64,000 nt of DNA from Uranotaenia lowii (GCF_029784155.1 NW_026597155.1:1-64000), one strand, 5' to 3'; counted from the first letter of the stretch, positions 1 to 12,643 are shown. Program-made: numbers and translations. The notes: generated by a model not told the origin, from the sequence alone.

Positions 1-673
1 TGCCGGGAACAAATTTTACGACAATGAAGTCAGCTGGCAGCTGGTAAATCTCCCTGCAAATTGGATGACCCAGTTTGCACTACATTATCATACCCACTTT
101 TTCCATATCCGGCTTGTGCTTTTGCTGGTGTTTCTTCTGGCACGGACTTAAACCTACACACAAATTTACGTCGTCGTGCTTCGCAATGGAGAGCGAATGT
201 GTACCTAGGATTTGAGCATAATTTTCCCGGTGCCATTTGCCGCACAATTAATTTCCCATTGTTGCGCTCCCCATTCCTGGTTCCCCTCGAAGGTACCAAA
301 TGATTCATTCAAAGCTTAGCCCAACTGCTGTTCGGTCTTCGGAGCCAAGTCCCAAGGAGAGTGAAGCTCATAAATGAGGGGCCCACTTCTTGGGCTTCGT
401 CCTTCGTTTAGGGATTATTTTCTCCGCTCCAGCGATTGGACTCATAATTTAGCAAATAAGTATGAAATTAAATTATTCAACCGGAAATTATTAAGTCTGA
501 GAGAAATATTATACAAACAAATAAGGCATACGACATCATTTTAATAATTATCTTCAAAATAAAGAAATTTAAAAAATAGGGTTAAATTGAAAACAAATGT
601 TACTTTAATTAAGATAATCTTTTAAACATTAATCTATAACATTAAAGCATTCAAATAGATCCTCAATCTCAAG
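1..673. other. Unassigned sequence, GC-richer at 1-400
   Basis: The first 400 bases are less AT-rich than what follows and are open on both strands for about 80-90 codons (61-303 plus, 30-308 minus). Neither translation resembles a family I know, and the two open frames mirror each other, so I do not call a gene. The rest is AT-rich non-coding sequence. Confidence 0.4.
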
Positions 674-758
674 GCGAGCCATACATTGCACCACATTTCT
701 ACAAATGCGAATTTCATCGCATCGCAGTGGTGCAAAAGTGGTGTAATGCATGGCTTGC
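674..758. ncRNA. miRNA-precursor-like hairpin candidate
   Basis: Arms 674-694 and 738-758 pair over 21 positions: 18 Watson-Crick pairs, two G:U pairs and one A:C mismatch when read as plus-strand RNA. The stem continues through A/T pairs. A separate 6-bp apical stem (ATGCGA/TCGCAT) closes a 6-base loop at about 705-722. An 85-nt imperfect hairpin with a 21-nt paired arm is the size and shape of a pre-miRNA. A short MITE or another inverted repeat would look the same, and I do not recognise a known miRNA seed. Confidence 0.3.
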
Positions 759-2744
759 TTAAAACTCTTTGCAGAACAAAGGCGAAGGAAGCAAAAAAGG
801 GAAAATAATGAACGGCTTAGACGGGACACCAGATAAAAAGAGGCTTCCAGTATCCACCAGTATGGATTTTGTCTTCTCAATTTCCATAATTTCCTCTGCC
901 AGGACGTGGCAACGGAAGTAGGAAAAAAATCACTCGAAACCGGTAAAGGACTGAATTATTTTCGAATCAATTGTGAGAGCTGAACCGTCAGAATGAGGTC
1001 AAATGTTTTTTTTTACCAGAAGGGTAAAATGCCTAGCGAACCAACGTTTCAAACTTAAAATCCAAAAGAAGAATTGTAACAAAATTTGTTGTGGCGTTGA
1101 ATGTTTTCCAATAATATTATAGAAATTACACCCATTTAAACTGCTGTGCAAACAACTTCAGGGCAGTAAAATTTCCGCCTTGACACACATCTAGACACAT
1201 GATAAAAGGTTTTTGAATCAGCCGTTTCTAGCTGCCGATTATCAAGAGGCGCTTCAAATCGGCTTCGTGATCATTGTTGTTTTCAACGAAATTTATTTTA
1301 AATGCAAAGCTTGAATATGTAAGTTGACATATTTTTATTTTTTTTAAGTGAGCAGGGAAAAGCCCACGTTAGTGGAACTTCAAAGGGGGTCCTTCTCAAG
1401 TGGGCGCAAGATCATTCTTTTATCTCTTTGATTTTTTCGATTTGTTATGTTCATTCATTTCATGTATCACACTCAACGAAAGAAAAGGAAACTGAAAAAA
1501 GAATGAATTCGAACGATAACACAAAGTTAGTGGTATAAAAAAGGTAAAGCTTTGATCATTTAGTATCCGGGAACTTTATTTCGGTGATAGCTACGTTACT
1601 AGGGCTAGGATATGCAAAAATTTAGCAGCGTTGTGTTGGTAATGAAAAATAATATCTTGCCTATTTTTTCAGATTTTTAAATTTACGTGTGTTTGAGATA
1701 TTTATTTACGATGCAAAAAGACATGATAAAAATAATTTTGCACAATTGCCTTGGAAATTCTTCATTGTCGATATGAAAACTCATGAACTGTTGATGTTTT
1801 CTGTAATTGTTTTTGACCTAAATGGTTAAGACGTTAAGAAGCCACTCTAGAATGCTCACAAAGTTCAAGCCAAGCATCGTAGTGGAACCCTTGATCTCAA
1901 CTATGGTAAAAAGTCTATGGTTATTGGGGAGAACTTAATGCAGATCGCTTAACTATGCAGTAAATTCGTTTTTGGCAGGCAAAAATAGTTGCCTGTCTAG
2001 TAGACACCCAGCAAATAACTAAAAATGAGCAGTTCCATAGATCGTAATATGTGCAACCGGTTTTTATGCAATGTGACAGATGAGTTCTCATGAACAATGA
2101 AATTTATGTTCAAACCGAATTTAAGAGGTCAAATTCTTCTAGATGCCTGCTCATGAAAAGGTTCCAGCCAGATTCACATTGGTTTTTCCAGGTAAATTTG
2201 TGTAAAATATCATGATTTTGCAAAGGTTTTGCTGATAGAAATGCTGTTTTTTTGGTGGTAGAAATAATAGATCAATACATGACTGAAAAAAGTGTGCGAA
2301 GATAAAAAAGAGATTTTTTGATAACATAAGATTATTTCTTGAAATCAACAGTAATTCATTTTTATATATTTTTACATTAAATATCATATTAACACCTTCA
2401 TTTCCTCCATAAAAAGTTTTTCGATCAAATGAATAGTTTTTAAAATACACACGTTGGAAACTACCTGGATTCTAAATGATCATAGCCTTATATTCATATT
2501 TCTTATTATTTCATCACGCGTTATTCGGGAAATTTCTTTCTAATTGTTGACAAAATTTTTATCAGTACGAAAATTATCGATTGTTTTCATTGACAGACAT
2601 GTCGCAAGAATGGCAAATCTATATGTTATTAATTGTTCATGAATACGCAAGTAAGCAGAATTCACCAAGGTTCTTAGAAACACAATGTTCTCCAACATTC
2701 ACAGTAATACCGTATTTGTTTTCTCCCCTCGTTCAGTGTTCCAC
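759..2744. other. Unassigned AT-rich sequence
   Basis: No coding sequence, RNA gene or flanked repeat was recognised. Short open frames here lack codon structure or motifs. Confidence 0.5.
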
Positions 2745-3472
2745 CCAACCCCCTGGCAACTTGACAGTTTGGTCGAGTTTCGTGTGTCTGTTTCAAAATC
2801 GCAGATGTCGCATGTGTGCCGCTTGTTTACATACTTTCCGAGTCATGCATATGGAAAGGGCACACTATTAAATGTAGTGAGAATCAGGCAAATTCATAAC
2901 TTTTGAATGAATAAAAAAAAGTTTTAACCAAAATTGTTAATCTTGTTCAATATTCTACCGATTTATATATTGTGTAGGAACAGTTTTTCTATAAAATGGC
3001 AAAAGTTCTGCGATAATGTGATTGTTTTGTTATTTAAAATGCTCATATGCATCGCACTTTAGGGAAATCTCTTAATGTTTGATAGGGTTGTGTTGTATTT
3101 TACATTTATTGTGCTTGAGTGTCTTCAACAGTTTCGGTGGAAGGTAAACTTGTCCCAAAAAACTACTGGATATCAGTAATTTATTTAAAGCAGTCCAGAA
3201 CTTTTATACCTTATGTAGGACACACAAATTAACGCTCTACTCGTTTTCTTAGACTAAACTTTTGAAAACAGATTCACTTCACATAAAACATAGAAAAAAG
3301 TTCTAATTTCAAAACTTTTTTTTAGTTATTGAACCAGTAACAGAAAACATATTTCAATATGGGTCCTTTCGACATGTTGAGTAGCTCGATTTTCGATTTG
3401 ACAGAACCAGAGAACCAGAAAAAACTGGCACACGCGATTTGTATGGGAAACGTCAAGTTGCCAGGGGGTTGG
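2745..3472. repeat. Inverted-repeat element with 21-bp perfect core arms
   Basis: Positions 2745-2765 and 3452-3472 are exact reverse complements over 21 bases (core CCCCCTGGCAACTTGAC). Weaker similarity extends outward and inward, for example AAATCGC and GTGTGCC matches inside the arms. The 0.7-kb span has no ORF, so this is probably a decayed foldback or MITE-type element. I could not fix its outer ends or a target duplication. Three copies of CCAGTGCAACAC lie just downstream, between about 3580 and 3672. Confidence 0.45.
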
Positions 3473-3703
3473 TTCCACCGTACCCGATAAAAACAAACAC
3501 AAATTGTCGCCAGTGTATTGCTACCTCACTCACTCACACGCTCTCTCGCAACACTGACAAAATTTTCGGGGCACTACCGCCCGATGGCAGTGCAACACCA
3601 GTTCAAAACCAGTGCAACACTGTCCGAATAAACAAACAGTTTGACAGCACCTAGTGGTGCACCAGTGCAACACTCGGCATACACAAATACGGTATAAGTG
3701 CAA

Positions 3704-4150
3704 GGGCTGTCAATGAGTTTGTTTACAAATATCAGAATATTTGCTCAGCTGTTCTCTGGATTGTTGGTAAACAAACACCAAGAGTTCCGCAGTTGCAAAC
3801 CAAAATAGATGAATCGGAAATTTGACAAACGGTAACACCTCTTATATATACAAACCTTGGAACTTATTTGGAAACCTTGCAAATTATTTGCGCGATATTA
3901 TGTGTTTGTAAGCCTACTTGGTTGAATAATCCCTTTAATTCAACCATGGTTGTTGAGGCAGCCCATAGCCATGTGTCAATTTAGGATGACCCAAGGTGGG
4001 TATATATTCAGGAGGTGTTCCCGAATAACGAATTCCCGATTCAGCCATTTTGGCTATGTAGGCTATGCAACTATGCGGAACTCATGAAGTTTGTTTACCA
4101 ACAAACCACAGAAAAGCTGAGCAAAAAATAAACAAACTCATTGAGAGCCC
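3704..4150. repeat. Foldback repeat with about 65-75-bp arms
   Basis: The left arm 3704-3776 and right arm 4089-4150 are imperfect reverse complements. Both carry CAATGAGTTTGTTTA, GCTCAG and TTGTTGGTAAACAAAC in the same order. The spacer of about 310 bp contains a 34-bp stretch (3899-3932) that recurs at 7969-8002 with two mismatches. There is no ORF. Probably a non-autonomous foldback DNA element. Confidence 0.5.
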
Positions 4151-4417
4151 CGCTCACTCCTCGCCTACTTACTGTGAAAGTCGGAGAACCTAGTGTATCT
4201 AACAACCTTGGGATGACCATCAGAATTTGATGGCATCTCTGGGTAGAAGTAGAACTGACAAAATAAAAATATAGATAGTTTGAGAGCTTACAAATAACCA
4301 CCTGGTTGAAAAGGCTTGCGAGTTTAGAGTACAGTTGAAATCTTTTAACTTATTAGTGGCTTTGATTGTAAGTGCTTTACCACAAAAAGTATCATCCACG
4401 GTTAGTAATAATCACTA

Positions 4418-5293
4418 CACACAAAACTTTCGAGGCCGGAAATTAGCAAAAATTTGCTCGAATTTGACCAGCTAGAAACTTAGCAATCAATTTAGCAAAT
4501 TTTTCGAACTAAAATTTTAGCAAACGAGAGAAAATTTAGCCGCCGCAACTTTCGCTCACTATTTAGCAAAAACCGGTAAAAAAAAGTCCCGGATCTGAAA
4601 TTTCAAAATTTATTGTTTTTTCTCTGCAAATTCCGAGGGAATGTTTGATCAATAAAAAGAATATACGAATAACTTCACTTTTAATTTATTTTTCACATTT
4701 TTTCGGAACTTCATTTACCACTTTTCGTCAAGTTGGAGGTAATTTGTTCCGATCCTAGGAATGCACCTTCTGGCAAACGAAATGCCAAGGGTCGACCCTT
4801 ATCAATGAATGCACCTGAGTTGTGCCGGATGCAGCGCGTTGACATGCCAGTAGTAGTCCCTCTTTATTTCGAACTGTTGCAAAAAACCGTCGTGTTTGCC
4901 GGCAGTTGAAACCTGGTAGGAAAAACAAACAATTTTGAATTTAAAAATCGGAAAATTTGTTCACTTCAAGTTCGGTTCTTACCTGCAGCATCAGGTGTCG
5001 ATTTGGCCACCGTTTCATCGTTGAATCAGCCACCAAACGAACCGCAAATATCGAATTACCGGAACCGCACTGGATCACTTTGGTTTGTTGTTTTCCCCCA
5101 ACTGGCGGCGGCTGCTGTCTGTACACAAAGCGGCTAGAAAACCTTAATTTTACTAAAATCAAGCAAAATGAACTTTCTTTTTGCTAGAATCAAGTAAATT
5201 TAGCTCTTTGCTAACTCAACAGTAAAAAAATATTTTTGCTAACGGAAAGTAACAGCAAATTTTTGCTAAGTGGAGTCCCGAAAGTTTTGTGTG
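4418..5293. mobile_element. MITE with 15-bp inverted termini and TA duplication
   Basis: The element begins CACACAAAACTTTCG (4418-4432) and ends with the exact complement (5279-5293). TA flanks each end (4416-4417 and 5294-5295), the insertion signature of Tc1/mariner-type transposases. The 876-bp body is rich in the word TTAGCAAA and its complement and has no transposase. It is therefore non-autonomous. It ends 12 bp before the next element. Confidence 0.75.
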
Positions 5294-5305
5294 TATAATT
5301 CATTA

Positions 5306-7281
5306 CAGTAGTTTCTCGATTTTATCACTATTCGATTTTATCAATACTCGCCAAATTCACGCTCGATTTTATCACGGTTATTGTTTCGATTTTATCACGC
5401 TTTTTAAGAAATCATTCAGAATCCATTTCCAGGACCTTAATTTAGGCTTGCCAGATATTTTCAGAAAAAAGCGGGACATTTTACGAAAAAAAGTGGGACA
5501 CAGCAGAAAAAAGCGGGACGTTTAAGAAAATCTTAAAAAAGTTTAATTGTGTAGCCAAACTTATACGCCCAACACCAGCCAAAATTGATCATAGGAAGTA
5601 CAATAAGGTTTTTTTTAACGCAGATTGATTTTGCTCATTTTTTCTTGCATACATGACTTCCATTAACACGGTTTTTTGCCATATGCACCGTTATTTTCCA
5701 CGGTTCTAGCGAATTAACACGTTTTTTGAGAGAAAATATTTCAAGTAGTACATGTAAACGACGGATCTGATACCGCATAAAAATCCTTTATGTAATTAGT
5801 ATAAAAATTAGTTAGTTTGGTGATTTGTTTAGAAATTTGAAAACTCAAGAAAACTTCCATCTTTATATACTTTGTAAAATTGAGTCGAAAAAGCTGGTGT
5901 ACAATATAAGGCAATTCAACTAAGATTCTGGCGAAAAAAAAGTCTCATTAGTTCTTAAATCTATAATTATTTGGAAGCAACTTAAACAATATTTTCCTCG
6001 TACACTGAACACTTAACTGAACCAGAATCTTGCTGTAATGTTAAGAGCTTTAGAGTTATTCAGTATTGTCTTAAAAGAACTATGAAAAATGCTGCTAATT
6101 TTTAGAAAAAGACGTGCTTGAAAGTATTTCTGTTCCTCACAGAATTCAAATTGAGACTAAAGTTTGATATTTTCCAGTTTTAATCAGCTAGCTTTGTGAA
6201 AGTTTTCCAAGAAAAAAAGCGGGACATTTTGAGGAAAAAGCGGGACAGCGGGACATTCAACAAAAAAGCGGGACATGTCCCGCTTTTGCGGGACGGATGG
6301 CAACCCTACCTTAATTATCGTTCAAAAGTGTAGAGCGTTTTGTTCATGATATTTTTTATGGTTTAAGTTATGGTACATAGTTATTCAATAATATGGAAAT
6401 GCCACTTAACTGCTTATTTTTGCTGAATAATGTTTAAAATCGTCATTTGGATTTTAAAAACACTTCTAATTATCGACATAAGTATTTTAACACAACGCTT
6501 ATACTACTGTTGTTATTTGTGCTTGGTTAGCCGCTCGAAAAAAAGTAAACTTTTTTGGTTATGCGAATAATAGAAAAATGTGGGTGAATTTAAGCGTTAT
6601 TGAAAAGTGATAAATTTCTCTGATTTCTTTATTTGAAAGGGTGGCGTGCGCAATCCTGATTTGACAGCCTTAAGTATTGTCTGAATGAATAATTTTGGAA
6701 ATTCTATTAGCTTTGCCTTAAAATATGTAAAAAGGACAAAGATTTCTGTTTTTCTACATATAAAAAACAAATGATTTTCTGCCCATAAAGCAAATTTCGA
6801 GAAACACACTTTTAAAGCCTAGGTTGGGCAAATTTCAAAATATTTCTCGAGAAGATAATTTTTTTAGTAATTCAAAGGTGTTAAGATTAAAATATTGAAA
6901 TTTGCAGATGATCATTTTTTACTGCATCTTTGAACTCTTTATCAAAATCGAAACAAGAGATAACGACTGTTAAAATTTCATAAAAACTAAATAATTAGAT
7001 GAAGACTATCAATTGGAGATTCTACATGATTTTATTACAAGAAAAAATCTTAAAATTTCTATATTGAAGAATAATTTTAACTGAAATCGATCCTTTGTGT
7101 TTAGTAGTTTTTGATAATTATATCTTATGATCAAAATTTGTTGATACAAATCGTTTCTACTACTTAAAACATTATAAATTATTGATTAAGACAATAAAAA
7201 TGTTTTTTCCACTTTAATTTTTAGTTTCGCCAAATTCACGGTAAAAATTTTTTTGACCGTGATAAAATCGAAAAACTACTG
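5306..7281. mobile_element. pogo-like non-autonomous element (TA duplication)
   Basis: The left end starts CAGTAGTTTCTCGATTTT and the right end is its near-perfect complement. Both are flanked by TA (5304-5305 and 7282-7283). The left end repeats the word CGATTTTATCA four times within about 90 bp, which looks like subterminal transposase-binding repeats. CAGT-type ends with TA duplications fit the pogo/Tigger branch of Tc1/mariner. There is no transposase ORF. About 866 bp of the length is a hAT-like element inserted later at 5443-6308. Confidence 0.7.
5443..6308. mobile_element. hAT-like non-autonomous element nested in pogo-like host
   Basis: It is flanked by perfect 8-bp direct repeats CCTTAATT (5435-5442 and 6309-6316), the duplication length of hAT transposases. 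The ends are TAGGCTTGCCA and TGGCAACCCTA, matching 10 of 11 as inverted repeats. Each end carries tandem copies of AAAAAGCGGGACA. No ORF of transposase size is present. It must be younger than the pogo-like element it interrupts. Confidence 0.8.
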
Positions 7282-7283
7282 TA

Positions 7284-7968
7284 TATCACTATAATTATCA
7301 CAGTAAACATACTTACGAATATAGGACATGATTGATAAGGTTAAACGAGGAGATTTATTTTGGCACGTTAGGAAATTATTAGCCCAAGGCTGGAAAAGTT
7401 AAAATAAGGAAACTGTGAGTATGATACTAAATCAAACAACTAAAAAATACTTACCTAAATACTTACCTAAATACTTACTTGAATACTTACCTGATACAGC
7501 TAAGATAAATTGCACCAAATGCAATAACTCGCAAGTTAGTTTGATAGGAATATCAAACATAGCCTTAAAGAAGTTAGAATCATCCATCTATGCAAAATAC
7601 CTTCTCCGCTGTGCATAATAGACACAATCATTGTAAGTTGTAACAAATCACTATTGAGAGGAGGAAACTAAATCTACAAATTTAAACTAGGTTGATTATA
7701 AGGCAGTTTGGAGAAGAAGATCAAAAGGGTCCGAATTAAATCCTGTCAGTAAAAGCCTAAGAAGAGAAGGTTAACTATAAAATTTGGATGTAATCTTAGT
7801 CTTAACAAATATTTAAAAAAAATCTAAAACATTTAATACACTTTCAGTTGAGCTGACATATACTGCTACAAAAATTAGTAATCCGTCTCAAATAGATCCG
7901 AAATTACCGGAACAACGGTAATAAAAACGTATTTGGCTCGGACGGCTTGGATGCCATTTCCACTCTAA
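7284..7968. other. Unassigned AT-rich sequence with a 12-bp minisatellite
   Basis: Mostly featureless. Positions 7447-7492 hold about four tandem copies of a 12-bp unit (ATACTTACCTAA, one copy variant). No gene is seen. Confidence 0.5.
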
Positions 7969-8091
7969 TATGTGTTTGTGAGCGTACTTGGTTGAATAAT
8001 CCTACTTAATCAAAGCAATCGAAAACCACGGTTACCGTGGTTGAAATGGAATGAAAGGGAATCTTTCGATTGCTTTGATTCAGTATTCAAC
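7969..8091. repeat. Cruciform-capable inverted repeat with central palindrome
   Basis: A perfect 17-bp inverted repeat (8008-8024 and 8064-8080, core TCAAAGCAATCGAAA) encloses a smaller palindrome, CCACGG-TTA-CCGTGG (8026-8040). The outer flanks GTTGAATA/TATTCAAC (7991 and 8084-8091) also pair. The left flank 7969-8002 recurs at 3899-3932. Probably the body of a small MITE. Confidence 0.5.
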
Positions 8092-8984
8092 ACTGCTCAT
8101 TCCGGATGACGTTTAAACAGTTAATTTCCGCTGTATGTTTTTGTTTACTAGGGTAGGAAGACTGAAATTCGCTGTATCGTTTTCTGTATCATTTTTTTAC
8201 TGTTCGTGAATGAGCCAGCATTTTTCAAAAAGATTTGTAATCGTTCAAATGTTAACTTCTGATGACAAGTTTCATGTAGCGAGACATGTAACTCAGTTGT
8301 TTAGGTGCTAAATTTAAGTCTTATGAGTTAATTGCAGCAGATTCAAAAATAAACATCGTATTCGAATACACCAGCCAGCTTATCCAATGCCAGGCTGTCA
8401 ACTCTTTCGAAAATATGAATTTTGAACTAAATATATAAAAATGTTGTTCCAATTATGTTATTAAAGCTATTTTTAGAACAACCATTAATAAAACAATTGT
8501 TTTTTATAAGCTTCAAAAACTCCAACGAAATTTAAAAGAATTAAAACGCATTAACCTGCAAGAATTTACCAGAACAAAACAATACCTAATTAAAATTGTT
8601 TAATGCAAATCAAGTGCTTTTCAGCATCAAAAGTTTTTTATGAAAATCACTATATAAGTAAGTAAATTTTTAACCTTCGCACTGGTTGGTAGATAGATGA
8701 GAGAAATTGAGTTTGAACGTTTTTTTTGTTCAGTCTTCCTGCCCCAGGTTGTTTATAGTTCAACTTAAAACTCTGTGTATCGTGTGCTCCAGTTTTTATA
8801 ATAATTGTGAAAATATGAAGCATTTCCCCAGAAAATCGCAAAAATATCGTGCACAAATGGTGTTCTATTCCAAAAATTTCACTGAGTCAGTTGGCGAAAA
8901 TGGAAGATGTAAGCATTGGAGCGGTCTAAAATGCGATTCGAAAGTATGGGGGGAAAACAACTTTTTGGCCAAAAAAAATCTGGA
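8092..8984. other. Unassigned AT-rich sequence
   Basis: No recognisable gene, RNA or flanked repeat. The later part leads into the Tc1/mariner relic, and its 5' boundary was not found. Confidence 0.4.
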
Positions 8985-9660
8985 CGGAAACCGAGTCCGG
9001 TGATCAAAACTTTGGAACGAAAAGTCATACGTGCTTACGCCAGAAAGAAAACTGCCTCAGTTCGGGTGTGGCCAAAAAGTAGGATCGCACCTCAGTACAG
9101 TACATCGTGCCGAGGTAAGATTAGAAGCAGAAGAAGTCGAAGCGGATTCAAAATCAAGCTGCTTCCGTTAAACCAAGAACCCGTAAACTGTAAGATCAAC
9201 TGCTGTGTAAAAAATCGGTGTGCGTTTTCATCGTCGATGAAACCTATTGCAAGTTTGATTACAAAACGTTTCCAGGCGACTTGTTTTACACTGTTCGAGA
9301 TGGCCAAAGTATTGAAGAGACGGATACATCAATTTTATCAGAAAAATTGGTAAAAAGGCAATGATTTGGTAAGCCATAAGTATTGAAGTGTGGCATGCTT
9401 TCCGAGCAATTCGTGACAACTGTCCGATCCGCAAGCATGATCATCCAGAACAGTTTTGACCGGATTTGGCATCAGTTCACTACTCAAAAGACACGATGGC
9501 TTGGTAGAATCCAGATCGTACCGAATGAATCCGTCTTTTTATAGAAAACATGTGGAGCCTGCAGATTCTATCGAAAAGCTGTCTTCAATCGAATGTTCAA
9601 TCAGTGGCATATGATTGACTGGAATTTAATTTTGTATTGAATCACTTTAAAAGAAGACAG
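8985..9660 (+). pseudogene. Tc1/mariner-superfamily transposase, degenerate
   Basis: The plus strand translates in several frames to pieces of an IS630/Tc1/mariner transposase. First comes an N-terminal helix-turn-helix-like stretch (about 9005-9070, reading ERKVIRAYARKKTASVR). Then comes the catalytic-core signature FIVDETYCKFDYKTFPG (about 9226-9280), around the first catalytic Asp region; the usual DDETY is here VDETY. Last is a C-terminal part ending near GACTGGAAT at about 9615. The frame changes at least twice and stops interrupt the second half, so no active enzyme is made. The 145-codon open frame at 8916-9353 crosses the frameshifts and is not the true reading. The segment 9465-9660 matches 54090-54300, so the two are relics of one family. 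Ends and TA duplication were not identified. Confidence 0.6.
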
Positions 9661-11636
9661 AACATAAAAGTGAATTGAAAATTTAATTCTATCCTAGATT
9701 ATGTACATTTCGAATCTTTCATCAATAATGGGACCCTATTGGTGCAAACCACGCAGTTTGTTAAAGTTATTCACCGGGCATACAAAAATTGATGTTTTTT
9801 GTTGAAATGAAAGCAATTGAACTTGCTTTCGCAATTTAAGAAAAAACTGTTTTAGCAGAAGAGCTTTGAAAGTTGATTTGCCATCAACCAATAAAAAAAA
9901 CGTATACGTAACGTATGCATTAAAAAGTGGACAAAATCTGGCGATTTTTCATGAGTTTCCTTTTCACGAACTGACAAAATTTGTCATGCAGCATCAATCA
10001 TGATTACCCCTGAGTGTTGAGAAAAAATGACAGTCAAAATCTTTCTGTTATGACGATGTCTCACTTTTGAAGCAGTATATATTTACGGATCAAATTCAAA
10101 GTTGTGCTTATGCTATGCTTATGTTTATGATACATACACAGCCAGATCTTGTCAGCATCCCGTTGAGTAGCAAAAGTACATTTACTACTCATCTTAACTA
10201 GGCCTGGCCCCCACTTTGCTTTTTCGGGTGGCTGATTTCGATTTCATCCACTGCGCAGCACAGGTATAACTTTACTTCACACATCGTTTTCTGAATTATT
10301 TCTACCATAAAGAAACCGGAATGTCACTTAAAATTTCCCAACGTGTTGGCCACTTTTATATTCCTTCAAAAGGAAATCAACTCTAGATCCAAATTTTTAA
10401 AAAACACGCAAGATTGAAAAAAAAATCCAAATCTAATTCTCGGATAGCAGTTTTGCTTTTCACATCATTCAAAAAACGCCGACTTCGAAATGAAATAAAT
10501 CACTGTAACACACATCGTTATATGAACATTACATAAAATAGACACGAAAATTATCAAATTATTATTACAGTTCTTAAAGAGGAATTGCGGAGCTCCGAAA
10601 AACGCGTGTTGCACGTTCAGCCGACGCCTACCGAGTCTTTACGGATCAAATTTAAAGTTGTATTGTTAAACCTAAACTTGCAGTTTCTAACAAAATTTTT
10701 TTATCCGAATCTTGCAAATTTTCGGAATTATTTACATCGAATTATTCTTATTCAGAAAAAATCCATACGATTTATTCGCATTCAAAGACAACGCGTTTCT
10801 TATTGACCAAGCTTGGATGGACTGAACATCTGACTGATTCGGATATTAATGCATTGTGCTGTCAAGTTTGTGCAATCTGAATAGCGTTGTACCTCATTTG
10901 TAAAAATTTGTATTTGAAAAAAATATTAGAACATAAGATAAATCGTTGATAGGGCCCTGAGTTACTCCAGATAAAATCGGTAGATGGGATGAGTACTAGA
11001 CCGCTGCAAAAAATGACTGTTTGCTCCCATATGTTTTTTTCGATGCTTTTTGGTCACCAAGCATCAGTGTAAAATTTGAGATGATTTGGTTGAATTAAAA
11101 ATGGCAGACTTTTCTTGCTAGAGCTTTTGATAATTTCATGAAATGTTTCTGCAAAACTTTTGTAAATCAATAAGTTCATTAGCTACGCAAAGCAATTTTT
11201 AAAGATTTTTTATTCTCATCCTACGGTTTCACAGCCTTCAAATAAGCAGTCAAAAACGCTAAAATTAAAAAAAAATGATTTTGAAAACAACATTTTTTAT
11301 AAACATCGAATATCTTTTCTGGGATACAAGTTAGGTTTGTGCTTTGTTCACATGAAATGTATTGAAGAATTAAGGAATATTTTTCATAAAAAGTTATATT
11401 TTTTTAAATATACAGAACATCTCTGTCGATTTTGGAATGAAAAAATTTGTTTTCCCATACAAATTTCCATACAAAATCAAAACTCGTTGCACTAATTCAG
11501 GACTGGATGGATAGCTTCCAAAGTTATTATGCTAAATTTCAAAATTTAAATGCTATTTCTGGCAGCAAAAACAAAAATTTAAGATTTTGAAATTTCCATA
11601 CAAAACTTGCAGCGGTGTAATGAGTTCTGATTGTTG
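9661..11636. other. Unassigned AT-rich sequence with short repeats
   Basis: No gene seen. A 24-bp stretch around TTTACGGATCAAATT occurs at about 10082 and again at about 10637 with one difference. CCGCTGCAA at about 11002 and its complement at about 11609 could be the ends of an older repeat into which the hAT-like element at 11645 inserted. Confidence 0.4.
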
Positions 11637-11644
11637 CTGTAGAC

Positions 11645-12643
11645 AAGTGGTTTTCAAAGTGGTCCCTACCGCCCCCTTGGTGGCGTTGTGCGTTTCCAGG
11701 GGGGCGATGAGCTCAAATTTGAAATTTGGGGGGCGTTGGAAGGGCTCAGGAGGGCGTTAGGTTGTAATTCATATTTTCACGAATCACGAAACAAAGTAGA
11801 TTTGAAAACGATTAAATTCATTGCAAAACAATTAAATTACGTTACAGAACTAAACATCAGATTCAAGACTAAAATATCAATAATTTCACAGAGCTTCATG
11901 CAAATTTTTGTTCCAGTATCTCAATTTTTTTTCTAAACATGTACCTAAAAGATTTTATTATATTGTCACAGATTTTGTATACCCTCAACATGTTGATGTG
12001 GTTTTGTACGATTATTTTGGGTTATACTTAAAAAGATTAATTTTGAATGGCAAGGTTTGATAATTTTTCAAATGTATTTTCTTAAAAAAAACTGATAAAC
12101 AGATAAAACCTTTGAAAAAATCTGTGTAAAAGATGTGATCTGTGATTTGGAGAGAAAATTTCAAAAAAAATTTTTAGGCAAGAGAATTTCAATTTTAAGT
12201 TCTCAGCCAAAAGGATATAAGTGAATCAAAGCTAATTTCGAGAAAACGCGCTTTTAAGTTTTTATGTCTGGTAATTTTTCATACGTTTTTCGAAAAGTTG
12301 CATTTTTCTTTTGGACGAAATAGTTTGTAAATATAATTCTAAAATTCTGAAAAACCTCGAAATATAGTTTAAAATATGAAGAATCGTTTTATATAATAAA
12401 ATTGAAATGGACCATTTTACATTTATAATACCCTACCTAGCCCTTTGGCATTTTGAAGGCCTCATATAGATTTGACTGAATTTTGTATTAAGTCTTACAA
12501 CAATATAAAGCCAAAAGCTAATGGTTTTTCAACGATCCAGATTATCATTATTTTAAGATTTTCTAAAAATTTTCCCAGGAGGGCGTTGAGCTCGAAAATT
12601 TTGAAAAAAGGGGCGTTGAGTGAAAAAAGTTTGAAAACCACTG
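11645..12643. mobile_element. hAT-like non-autonomous element
   Basis: Perfect 8-bp direct repeats CTGTAGAC (11637-11644 and 12644-12651) flank the element. The inverted ends are AAGTGGTTTTCAAA and TTTGAAAACCACTG, matching 13 of 14; the lost terminal C is the only difference from a CA...TG end. Both ends carry GGGCGTT words. The 999-bp body has no transposase-sized ORF. Confidence 0.8.

Noticed and set aside
8916..9353. 145-codon plus-strand ORF as an intact gene
   Set aside because: Transposase similarity jumps between frames inside it; the single-frame translation is mostly out of frame.
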